From the NCBI GenBank assembly GCA_023634235.1, contig JAMKCF010000002.1:9385591-9449590 (forward strand): a stretch of 64,000 nt of DNA. The letters are read 5' to 3'. The notes below the pieces were generated by a model. The model saw only the letters and a list, made by a program, of their open reading frames with translations. It ran no database searches and was not told the DNA's origin. How positions within the stretch are numbered: the stretch's first letter is position 1; each line of letters starts with the position of its first letter. This stretch comes from Pisaster brevispinus. Its lineage: Eukaryota > Echinodermata > Asteroidea > Forcipulatida > Asteriidae. The position numbers and the translations under genes are program-made. Below, piece after piece: positions 46,501 to 58,402 of this stretch.

Positions 46501-49500
46501 GAGAGAGGGTGAAAAAAGACATAGATTGACTACCAGGTGACGGAAGCCTCTTTGAAGGTTGGTTGTGGTGAATTTTTCCAGGGATCAAGCTATGACACTA
46601 ACGGTGGGTGGAGCTTACCATGTGACTTGCTTGGGGGTGACGCACTTAAAGAGTCTGAAGCAGACATAGCGAAAAAGATTTGTAATCCGGCCTTCGTTGG
46701 ATGCTTATGTAACAATCGACCAAGCTTTTGTACCCGGATAAAATGGTTGACACAGTTAACCCTGTGTATAACTGGTAACCTACATGTATATTATGACTAC
46801 AGAATCGGGCCAAGTTTAACTTGGAAGAAAATCAAGTCACAGACTTTCAAAATGAAGATCTTTGCACTCAAGAAAAGTGCACTACCCCTTCAGAAAAAGA
46901 AAAAACAGGACAAAAGTTACTCTTATTTTCATAACTTTGTAAAGCTCCCCCCCCCCAAGTTCCCCAGCAAAGTTGTCTTTGTAGTGAAGCCAACCATCTG
47001 TCAAACTTGGCATTCAGATTTAAAACTGTCATGCAGTCGTGAAGGACACTTGTTACACATCTTTCCACATCAGTTTTGTTCACCAATTTCAAAGAAAATA
47101 TTCTAAATCCTCAAACCCTCTATCAAACTGTTAGTGGTCAAACACTGATAGTGGTTAAGTTCCAAATCACTTGAGTACATCAGGCATGATACAAGGGCTG
47201 ACCTACATTAAAACTGTTCAGGCTATTTAACCAAATTTTGTATTTTTTTATTTTATTTTTTTCAAAATGCAAAAAAAACCACCCAAGAAATCAGCCTAAG
47301 TAGGAAGACCATCATGCTTGGTACATGGACCATGCTAGATCGAGTTGGCTATTTGAAATAAATTTTGCCGAAGTGGCTTTCACTGGAGACGGAGACGGAT
47401 TACAGAGAACTCTTAGATGGTTACTCCTTAGATCCACCATTATCTTGTCATTCTTAACCGTCCGTTTATTATTAACCATCAATACATCATGTACTTTTCC
47501 GCTAACCTGCACAACAATGGGTACAACATCTTCTGAGCTGGCTTAAGCCATGTTTGACAAATCTGTCAGACAAAGGGGGACATGCCAGGCCTTTTTTAAA
47601 GGCAGGGGACACTGGGACAATAGAGGGTGACCAAACAGGTTCAGAGGGGGTAAGAAAAACACTAATTTGAAGTCAGGCGAGTAACAAGTGGGCAGACAAA
47701 CAAATGTCTGTGTAGGGTTTAAGGAAAGGTTCTAATTATCATCAGACAGGAATGGTTTTATTTCAGCAATGCCGTCATACTGGGAAGGCTTCTTTTGACG
47801 CTGGCGAGTGGAACCACAGTCTGAGGGCGCTTCATCAATGTCTCCACAAAGCCTCTGCTTAGAATTCTTGTATACACAATGCCATGATTTATAACCAACT
47901 TGTGTGTATTGTCCAAACCCACCCACTGCCAGTTGTCAGTACTGACTGTACAAAAAAATCCCCCGTACCCCATGATTTTTCGGTAATTGTAGGTAATGTA
48001 ATTTTTTACGCGGGACTTCGACTGCAGGGGGCACTGTACCGGTATCATATATCCATTGCAGAATCTTGTAATTTTATTCTGCCTGTATAACATGACCGCA
48101 AGAACACCCTTCATGTAAATACTGCCGAGTCAATTTGGAAACGGGGAAGAGAGAGAAAAAAATCTTTGAAAAGGGGGACCAGAGAATTTCTTCTTTGTAA
48201 TCGGTGTTTGCACTGATTTAATGCCCACTTGAGGAAGATGTCAGCGCTGTAATTCTACACCTCAAAGGAGATAAATTAAATTTTGGGTGTATCAATTCAA
48301 TGCAAATTAACGGGAAAAGCCTGTTGGATTTTCGTGCTGAATCGTTGGTGTTGGGTTAATGACCAAATGTACACTTTGTCACAGGAAGAACGGGAGTAAA
48401 CTTGGACACTTAAATCAAGGTCTTAAGAATGGATGTTGAAATTTTAAAAAGGGGGCTATGAGAATGCGAGTCCTATTTCATGAATCAAATTCAACAGAGT
48501 GTCTTTATACATGTACTACGCTGGTGGTCACCATTCTCAGCTTATTAATACAAGGATAGGCTAAAAGTTCTAAGCTTATTTGCCAATTATAGCTTAGATG
48601 CACAGAGTATTAGCTTAGCACAAAAACGTTTTCCTACGCAGAAAAAGGGTTGCCAGCCAAAAAGGTATGTTCATTGTTATGTCAGCTGTTTGTGTCTGGC
48701 TCCCTGACTGACTCCTTGTAGGCCCCTATAGTTTTTCCTGCAGTCAGGCAATATGACCAGTGGAAGTGTATTTAGTAAGTTTTCGGTAATAAATCTTAGT
48801 TATTATTTAAGAAAACTCAATGAAATTTGATGATGTTCTTCTCTTGGCGAGTTCTTCACACATACTTTAAGATATTATGGAAGAAAAGAACGGAGGAACA
48901 AAATCTGAATGGAAAAACCTTTGAATTTACTGGTCATATTCCCTGACTGCAGTGTACAATCATGATCATCCATTCGCATACTATGCAAGAACCAGGCCGT
49001 TCTCTCCAATGGCCTCATTTCTCATTTTCATCTTCCGAGTAAAACAAAAAAATCCTCTTAGCGAAATCAAATAAAAAGTTTTCATGCAAGAAGACAAAAA
49101 GAGAGAGATAAAAGAAAGTTAGTGAGTTGAACAGAACACGAGTTTGAAATTTAGGGCCCAATCCTCAGCACATTCATATTGCCATGACACTGAATGTATC
49201 TCATAAAGCAATAATAAAAAAAAAGACCTGAGCTAGATCTAGTTACATACACAAGATTCTGTATCACTCATTTGAGTAATGTCGTTACTGATCCCATGCG
49301 TTACATTACCAAGATTACTGATAACGTATCTCAACCTAATTGAAAGAGGCAGCAATGCAGACGAAGATATAACGGATGAAACTGCGGCACACAATGACTT
49401 TGGCAAACATTGACTCACAGTGTGGTGCCCCGTCGCAAAACAAGCGTGTATCGTTCAAAAATATTAAATGTATAATTAAACCCTATCAGTGTTCGACACG

Positions 49501-52074
49501 GTGGGGTCGGTGACCAACTCTGCTGAGGCCCATAGCGCAACTTGACACCACAAAAGAAAGGGAACACCGAGGATGGGACAGAGGGTGCTGTGATGAGAAT
49601 GGGATGGGGGACAGGCGAGGAAATGAGAGGGGGCGTTCGTGACTTGGGCCAGGCATGATTTGCGTCTGGCTTATGGGGGGCATGTTTGAGCAAGGGTGAC
49701 ACCAGTTAGGGGGACATTGTTATTTTAATTTCAAGCCGTTTATGAATATTCAAGCTGCAGATCTAACGCATGAGTCAGAACATGAGATTTTGACGACGGT
49801 TTGTGTCAAAACGAAGATCATGGATGGGTTGATCTGAATGAGGCGACGCAATGATTAGAATTGGAGAGGGGGGTACTGCCTTCTTAATTTCATCAACTGA
49901 TGAATATTCATATATACGTGACTCAGAATTGTGATTTTGTTTTTTCGTTTTGAAATACGTTTCACGGTTGAGTTGTGCTGGATTGTTGGGAGCGTCGTCG
50001 GTCCTCCTATCATCTGACTAAGAAAAAAAGAAAACTCTATAAATATTTAAGATGGGATAATTTTGGAGAGGGTAAATGTCTGGCTGGGTGGGTTGCATTT
50101 ACAATGAGGGGGAACAGACGGGAGTTATCTCCCAACTCAATCTTGAGTATTCCTACAAATTTAGGTAACGTGATATTTTCACAGGCTGAGGAGACTTGCT
50201 CAAGTGTTTTGATTGGTAGAGTGCCGACTACGACAGGCTTTTGTGAATAACGAATCGTGATTATAATAATAAGCCAAAGGATGTCTGTTTTCCTTTTTGA
50301 ATTAGTGTTCAGTTACTTAACTTTCTTTCGTGAATTTGAATTTAACTTTGTCCATCCCTCGCTACTGAATATATTTGCTAGATAGTTGGAATTAAAAATT
50401 CTTAACGCTTTTTGCTTTGTTCTTTCAAGATTTTCAAGCCTTTTGAAAAATTGATGTTTCTTATGAATACATTCGTAAAAAATTAATGTCAATACAGGTT
50501 CTCTTGAGACAAGAAATATCACATTTTACTTTAAAATTGTCTCAGTGTATGACTTTCGGCAGCATCAATTTCCTCTTGAGAATTATTTTTATAAGATGCT
50601 TTCAGAAAATTCCTTTTCATTTGAATTTTGAGAAAAGCACCCTCAAGTATTCAATGAATGCAGAAGCATAATTCACCCCTTTTTCCACGTTCTCTGTCTC
50701 TCTAAAAAAAAAAAAAAAACCAGCATAATCAGTTCCCATTGGTCAAGTTTTTTATTCTCTTCTAATTTGAAGTTTTGTTATAAACTCTCCTGAATTCCCA
50801 ACTATTTGATATCTAACCTTTTTTTTCCCCCCTTTCTTGCTGAAAATGCACCAACGTTATCAAACATTTCCGCAGCAACGAAACCACATACTTGAGGCCT
50901 ATTATTCATTTCAAAAATCATTATAACATTTTGCCATATCCTCCCTCTCCCATCCCTTCACTGACACAAATTTACAGCAGCAAACAATGTTGTTTTCTTT
51001 AGTAAATGTTCACCTTTGGATGGGATATTCAGCCATAGGTCCTGTGTACTAGAACCCAGAACCCAGAACACTATTGTGGCAGAATGGAGGTTAACGCCTG
51101 TGTTTATAGCAAGCACCTTTGTCTACAGGTTTCCCAGGCTTGCAAGCTACAGTGATAAAGTTGACTTATGAGGCATCCTGTTTTGTTACCAGAAAAATAT
51201 AATGATATTAATAATACATAAATTTATCAAAATAAATGTAGCTTGCAAGGGTATAAAAACAAATACATACTGATTGTGTTTTGCGACTTATCTCAATAAA
51301 GGTTAGGATGACAATTTAAACTGTATGCTTTTTGAAGCAGTTCCTAATTCAGATAAGGAGTCAATATTGATGTATTTGCTGCAAGTTGACCAATGCAAAA
51401 GCACGCCCTTTCAAGTCTCACAACTGTGGTATCCCACGGGTAGCCCTGTTTAAATCTATTTGATACGACACACGTCACTAGAATAACAAACAAGGCTTTT
51501 AACGTGCCTTTTAAGGCCTACTTGTAGATTTTATATAATTTAATGCTCCCCGTTTATTGAAAAATGAAGCAACTCATGACTTCCGGAGGCCTTTGGGAAA
51601 TCAAGCCCTGTAAGTTCAAAAACATTTAGGCTCAAAATCTCAAAATTGTAATTGTTTTGCCGTCGGAACTTATTTTCAATTTGTTCAGTTTTTTCGCTGG
51701 CTTGTAAATTTGTCTGCTGGCTAGTTCTCGGGTTACAAATCAATTGCCTAAAAGACGGTGGGTTGTTTTGAGCAGGTCTACCCCTAAAAGTCTCCCCTCT
51801 TATTCAACAGCGGCCTACCCCAGGAGGTGACAGGCATGCAATTACTAAGACCTCGGAGATCGGGGCTGGCTCTGACAAATTACTTGGCATTGTGCTTTCT
51901 ATATTCAGACCACGATGTGATTGCAACACCAAGCGATTTTCCAGTCCCCACAATGCTGGGTTCCGGTTACCCAATCAGATCTCAAGTATGATTGGACGGC
52001 TCAATTGGCCGAATGTTCATGCAATGATGCCCATCCTTGAGTCTTAGTCATGAATTGATGTTCATCATCACTAC

Positions 52075-52250
52075 CTGACGTTTTTTCTTCTTCTCCTTGG
52101 TGGCTGTTTTCTCCACTCTCTTTCTCCATGGCATTCTGGAGTGACTCCTCGAAAACCACTCGATCAAGCTGGATCCATTGTGGAGACGCGGGATCCCAGT
52201 CTGAATCATACAAGATCTTACTCTCAAAGGGGACTGGTAACCAGACACCC
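52075..52250 (-). CDS. Possible orphan exon in a GC-richer island
   Basis: On the minus strand an open frame runs from a weak acceptor (gaggacag/G) to a good donor (CGTCAG/gtagtg). It encodes GVWLPVPFESKILYDSDWDP, then QWIQLDRVVFEESLQNAMEK and an acidic end GENSHQGEEEK. Codon use and residue mix look more like protein than the surrounding noise, and local GC (52000-52730) is visibly higher than average. I do not recognise the family, and it does not resemble an Eph ligand-binding domain. It could be an exon of a nested gene, a captured exon or a pseudogene piece. The acceptor lacks a pyrimidine tract, which weakens the call. Confidence 0.3.
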
Positions 52251-53634
52251 CTGTCCTCCCCAACTTATGCTGAACCATGGAGTTTACCAAACCGGTTCTC
52301 TGCTCAGGACCCCTCGCGCACTACCTTGCAACACAATGCCAACAGGAACTATTTTCATTCGGCCCATTGTTCTGCCGGAGCTCGGAGCAAACAGGGGCTG
52401 GCTCGATTTACATTCTCGGTATGAAATCTGAGCCCGGCCTGGCTACCCTCCAGCCGACGCGCTTTGTTGCCTTCTGTCCATTAGTAGCTAGCTTCCATTG
52501 TTCCCCTTCTTCGCTCCGCAAAAAAACCCAGGAAGAAAAGAAGGCGATTGGGACTCTCAGGCAAGTTCAATCCGTGGTGGTAAGGGATAGAATTTCCTTG
52601 GCGCAGCTCAGCAATACCATAAAAGCGACAATATTTGGTCGTGGGCTCCCATTACCGGCCGAGAACCAACGGCCATTGAGGCTGGTGGGCCAGCCTTAAA
52701 TCCCTCAAGGGGGTTCCAGGCCCAGTGCGTAAGAGATTTTGGCACTGCTAGCGGGCAAAAGTACTTTCTTTCCACCGACAACCAAAATTCCGCAAGTACA
52801 TCCCAAAATAATAATAATAACACAGTAACTACCAAATCGCAGGAGAAGTACCACATTATCATTTCCCATCGTCAACTACTTAACTCTAATTGGTTCCATG
52901 AGCGTTTGGAACGGAAATCTAGTATTTAGTAACCCGGTATAACAAATCCAGAAATGTATGTATTTATACGATGGTTTGGGAAAGGAAGCAACTTTAGACG
53001 GGTGAATTTTCGACAGAAAATGTGGAGCATTCTGTTTGCTTCCAGATGGGTCTTAATGTAAACCTATGACATGTGACGTTCATGATCAAAGTCTTCCCGA
53101 TCTCTCTCAGCACTCCCTTGATGATCGTATCATCCATTTGCATAACACAAACCTGCATCTGGGACCTCGGTGCACCGGTGACTTCAACTGGCTCTCTCCG
53201 TTCTCCACTCCAAAAATTCCAATGCATCGGTCGAAACCCCCATATTCAAGAGAGAAAATAGAGCCCCATAATAATATCTGTAATGCAACCCCGGCCCTGA
53301 TAATTCACATTCAGTCATCCTCTAGAGGGGCAGTCACTGCCGCTCATGCACTGACGTGTTTCCATCTACACCTGGCCCCAAACTGACATGACTGAGACAG
53401 GAGACCAATGAGATTTAGACCTATGGGTATTCCATAAAAACAGCTCCAGCAAAAGGAAAAAAAAGAAAAACAAATTCTCGGGAGCAAATCATGTCAACAG
53501 CCTCCCGGGAATATGTGTCCAGCACCTCTTTATCGATGTTGCCAATTGTGTAGATTATATATCGCTTTGATGAAATAAAAACAATAAATAAGACCCATTC
53601 CAAATTTATTATTTAGTATGTGTCACTTAAAAAT

Positions 53635-53635
<1 letters not shown>

Positions 53636-53667
<32 letters not shown>
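53636..53667. repeat. Poly(T) tract, 32 bases
   Basis: Uninterrupted T run. It could be the poly(A) tail of a minus-strand retroposed sequence, but no recognisable body or duplication flanks it. Confidence 0.9.
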
Positions 53668-53669
<2 letters not shown>

Positions 53670-54160
53670 TATGACGGTTTTTGATCCGTTTCAATGGGTC
53701 AATTCTGAAAAAACAAGAAAGCTCCCTCTTGTGACTGTGATTCTTCAATCCAATCAATGATAAAACTTCCTCCAATGAAAGACAAGCAGCATCCCAACTG
53801 TCCTTGGCAGGTCATTTGAGAAAAATCTTCACACCCAAAGTGAAATTTGACAAGGTGGGGAAAGACTTCTTGAAAACAGGCCAGCCCCCCAGGGACTTGA
53901 CTTAAAAACAATCTTTAGATGAAACAAGACAACTGGGACTTGATATTCAGAAGAAACTTAAAATGTCAGGAATTTATTTCCAGAAGTAAAGAGCCACAGA
54001 ATCTGGGGAAGTAATGGCTCAGATCTGTCAATAATTCTGCAAGTGTTATGAATTTTGATAAGGAAAGTCAGAAAAAGAAACATGGGATGGTTTCAGGGAG
54101 ATTTCAGTTTAAATCTAGGGATTATTTCCTGCAGATATCGATAATCCAGAATTGTTGATA

Positions 54161-54182
54161 AATATTTGCATTTGCAAATATT
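54161..54182. promoter_or_regulatory. Palindromic octamer (POU-type) motif
   Basis: The palindrome ATTTGCA TT TGCAAAT lies inside a 20 bp stem-type sequence. Each half resembles the ATTTGCAT octamer bound by POU factors. Motif-only evidence. Confidence 0.25.
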
Positions 54183-56560
54183 TTGCATTTTCCAGGGACT
54201 TGCAGAAATTGTGAAGTACAGAAATCGATTGGTATTAACAACAGTTTTGAAAGAAGCTAATCCAAGCTTTTCATCCACGTTTATATTCAGTATTTGTATA
54301 AAGTGTGGTCCGTTTATATAGATTAAAATTGTAATATCTCAACAACAAAAACTAATAACTCTAATTTCATGATAAAGAGGCAATAAAAATAACAAAAATT
54401 GTCACAATGTTTTCCAGATGTTAGCTGATTGAAGTGAACTTCCCCAAGATGACTTTCAAAAAAGTTCAAACCGATAACCTGCAAATGCACTTTGGAACAA
54501 GACGACACGCACTTAAAGGTGCAATGACTTTTCCTGTAGCAATCCCCTTCACACTGTCTAACCACTTATGCACACAAACTGAAAGAGTAAGACCCTGCCT
54601 CTTTAATGAGCTCTCTTAAGTGCAACAGTTGCCACGGCGAAACAAAATGCAGAATTTGACCGCTGGGTATGGCAGTTTTTAGTAGGTCAACCCTCCGCAA
54701 CCGGTCTGACTCTTAGAGCAAGTCCCTGGACATACCCTTCCAGATTGAGATGGGTTTCTTTTAGGCCTATGCACTTTTATCTTTTCTGAAAAAGGAAGAC
54801 CGGTCCTCGGTAGACTACCAGGACATTGTGAAATTCGTGGACAGGTTTTCGCTTAATGCTGGGGTAGAGTCTGGGGAACATCATCGGCGAATTGTTTTGA
54901 AGAGAGGGGGCAAAAAGGGCAATGCAATAATGAATCTGAGGTGAATGGTGCTGTGACTTGGGGAATGGTTTGTTCTTAAATTTGTTGATATCTTGTTGGG
55001 GAATTTGGAAGATGTAACAGCTGTCGCTTGTTGTGCATGAAAACCGTGGCATGTCCTAGTTTTGCAAGTTACTTTTTCATCTTCTTCGAAAGGAGAGCAA
55101 AAGGGACTTTGACCTGCTGCATTAAACATTTTAGTTAACTCAGTTATATACTAAACAGGTGTATCGTAAATATATAAATTATTTTTTAAACCGTGGGAAA
55201 AGTAGATCGCACTTGTATAGAAAACTAAAAGAAAACGTCACTACGTACATGTAACGCTGTAAATTGTCCAATCCTACAGACAGTAATTTTTTTTAAATTT
55301 TTTTTACAATGATTCAACCTTTAAAAACAGATCAGAGTTGAATCAACCAATTACAGGCAACCCAAAGTAAAGCATTGTGGGTAATTTACAGAAGCTAAAT
55401 GGGACTCATCATTTAACAAAGTTAACATATTTGGGCAATGGTTTATATTTGTATTCAAAATATGGTTTCATTAAAATTTCAAACCATCATGTGTGTGCAA
55501 AATAATACCGAGATCACACAGAGAATGCCTTTTTCTTAGAATATTGCAACTAAGTTGCAAACTGGACAACAAATATTTACATATTGGTACCTAAAATGGT
55601 CTTCCCTACTCTGAGAACTGCTTTTGTACACATGCAAACAATCCATTTACATAAAACCACCTAAAACTACTTGAAACTTGAACACAGCCAGGGAGGGAAA
55701 AAAATGTTTCTGTTCCTTGTGACATTTCAGCAAATCATTTACAGAACAGGTGGGCTAAGCCTGCGTCACTCAACACCCGCCAGACGTTGCAAGAATATTT
55801 TACTTCAATTACAAATCTCTGGACCCCTCAAAGGTTGGCTAGGATTTTTTACAAAGCAGGAAAGATACTCAATACCCTTAATTCACATTCAAAATAGAAT
55901 CTGGTCTAATTTTAAGGGTCAATCGTTAAAAAATATCTTGGATTGATGGAAGAAATTAATTCAAGGAATGTAACTGCACAGAGGTTGACAAGTCCTTAAT
56001 AGCTGGTTGCTATCTGCAATTGACAACATTTTCAGGGGGTAAAAAATGTATGTGACTTTGAGAATGTTAATTTTGCATATCCAAACGCAGAGTGGCAATG
56101 CAGAGATAGAACATGGCTATATATTTGTTTATTTTTTAATTGGGAGGGGAGGTGGTTTACCTCCTGAGAGGTTGTACTCTAGATGATGCGAATGCTGCCA
56201 TGACAAAATTAAACATCAGATTACAGTAAAATAATGGTCGAGACCAATTGCTGTTTTTAAACATGGAAAAAGTGCCATTAGGTTCAATACACTTGGTTCA
56301 ATTGGCTATTAGCCTGTTACCCAGCCCTAAGGGTATAAGACACTATTAACACCACTTTTGAGAATGGTTAGAAAAAAGTGCCGCAGGGCTTACTTCTCAG
56401 TCCAGCAATCTCATCAGCCTGAGATAATGCTTAATACAATATCCTAAGACAAATCCTGATGTGAAGTGTTAAACCCAGTCTGCCAGTTATGTTTCAATAT
56501 AGAAGGAAGGTTTCTCTTAAAGAGTCCTGGAATTGTCTCAAGGTTAAGTTCTATTTTTTA

Positions 56561-56625
56561 TGATTCAATTTGGTTTGGTTTGAATGGATGAAAAATAAGA
56601 TGGCTGCACATTGATGATGGACTAC
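56561..56625 (+). mobile_element. Fragment of the 172 bp MITE family
   Basis: GGTTTGAATGGATGAAAAAT followed by AAGATGGCTGCAC matches the right-hand third of the MITE. Confidence 0.4.
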
Positions 56626-57544
56626 TTTTATTAGTGCATGAGGGCTCCAAGTTACACCTCCGAAAAATATTGAAATTGAAGGCAGAAATACTTTCATCTA
56701 CAATTTTATCATGTGACTCAGCCAACACCCCAGGGCTCTATCCTTGGTCCTAAAGTGACCTCGGCAGGTCACAGATAATGGGGCACAGGCTGGCTGGTGT
56801 CTCATTATCAACACCAATTGTGGGGAAGGGAAACACAAGTCAGGTTTCATGCTGGTACCCTGTCAGGTGATCTGATGTGGGCATCTAGGGTGATTAGTGA
56901 CACTAATCCAAAAATGCATGGAATGGAACATTAAGATTTACAGGGATTAACATTACAAGCAATTCTATTGAAGAAATCTTCTCAATGAAGTAATACCGCC
57001 TACATAATTATCTGTTGTTCAGTTACATAGTATATAACTATATAAGGCATTTCTCAACAACAACGTTTGAATTTAAAAATAAAACTGTGTCTGGCTTGAG
57101 GAAAATTATGTGCATTAAACATTTTTCTTGATGCTAAGAAATTTATACTTGTCTTTCATGAATTTTAATGTCTCTTCAAAATTATACAATGGGGCATCCG
57201 ATGTTAACAGATGTGCCAACATTCTAAAGGATCCCTTAGACACAATGTTGTTAAACTTCCTGCAGGGTGTTACTGTTAGGCAACTTACCCACCTACACCA
57301 TGCTGAGTGGGAAATGGGCAACCCTCTGGGTTCAGTGTGAGGACAACATTAACCTAGGGGTGCAGTTGGGGTAAAGACAACTTGACAAGGACAAATTCTT
57401 TGTAGAAACAAAGATTTTGAAGGAAGTGGTCCTATACATTGTGTTAAAGGCAAAGTTCATTCATAGTATATAGTAGCAGTGTGAAGCACCGATTCAAAAC
57501 AGTTTACCACCTTGCTGTTGCCATGTTTTATATATATGTACAAT

Positions 57545-57717
57545 AGACCTTTATCATGGTGCGGCCATCTTAATATCTCCCATTCAAATCAATGTAACCA
57601 AACCGAGGCTGGAAGGAGAAATAGTCTGGTTCCTTTTTCTACAAGGAATGTTAGCAATCATCACTGTTATTGGATACAGGTAACACGACTAAGATAGTGG
57701 CAGCATGATAAAGGTCT
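57545..57717 (-). mobile_element. MITE, 172 bp family, intact copy B
   Basis: Left end AGACCTTTATCATGGTGCGG, right end GGCAGCATGATAAAGGTCT. Reversed, it follows copy A at 43354 along its whole length (TGTATCCAATAACAG, CTCCTTCCAGCCTCGGTTT, TTGAATGGGAGA). The family is non-coding. Confidence 0.75.
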
Positions 57718-58365
57718 ATGGAAATCACTGATACTGAGTCTCACAAAGGGGTCAGACAATCTTTGCTCTCCCAGCCTCGGTTTAGACACACCAGATTGCA
57801 GCATAACAACGTTCTGTAACATAACAGTAGAGCCTCCTTGAGGATCAGGGGTCGTACAAAATTATCAGTACACTTCTAATGTCAAAATGTACAAACAACC
57901 GCAGACATCAGAGTTCAAATTCGAACAAATCTATAGCTTATGGCCCTTCACAAATAAATAACATCCTTTTGCGCTTCCCCAGCATGTGTTTTCTTGCTCT
58001 GAGTTATGGAGGTGGCACCTAGGAAATGGAGTTGTCAGAGGGGGCTTAGTGGGTGACCCCCATGGGTATCAATGGGTGCAGCTGTTGTACCAATCAGCTG
58101 GGTTTGTTTGGGTGTAGGAATTATTAATGGGACATGTGTTAACTGGGAGTCTGGGAAGTAGTAGTAAGTATTAGTTAAATTTCCTAATATCACAACCAAG
58201 GCCATGGAATTGATGGCTTTTGACTATGGGGACACTGCTTTAGCCCATAGACACATCCAAAGTCAATCAACTTGGAAACAGTATAAAGTTTGGGCTTTGC
58301 CTGCCAACCTTTCTTGTATTGAACAACTGGTTTGGTTTGTATTTTGATGAAGAAGAAAACACTGG

Positions 58366-58402
58366 TTTATTTATTTATTTATTTGTGTATTTATTTATTT
58401 AT
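58366..58402. repeat. (TTTA)n microsatellite, one interruption
   Basis: TTTA units on both sides of a GTG interruption. Confidence 0.9.

Noticed and set aside
46537..47106. Longest open frame in the window, 189 codons, plus strand
   Set aside because: It begins at a GTG, is rich in Lys/Phe/Cys, reads through an A run and a C run, and shows no domain. A frame of this length is plausible by chance in 64 kb read in six frames.
47758..48114. 118-codon minus-strand frame overlapping a second open frame at 47732-47926
   Set aside because: Two frames are open over the same bases, neither shows a motif, and no splice context or Eph similarity supports them. They do not resemble the missing ligand-binding domain.
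52128..52699. Overlapping plus-strand frames of 96-140 codons
   Set aside because: Several frames are open together because the island is GC-richer and has fewer stops. Only the minus-strand frame with a donor looks protein-like.
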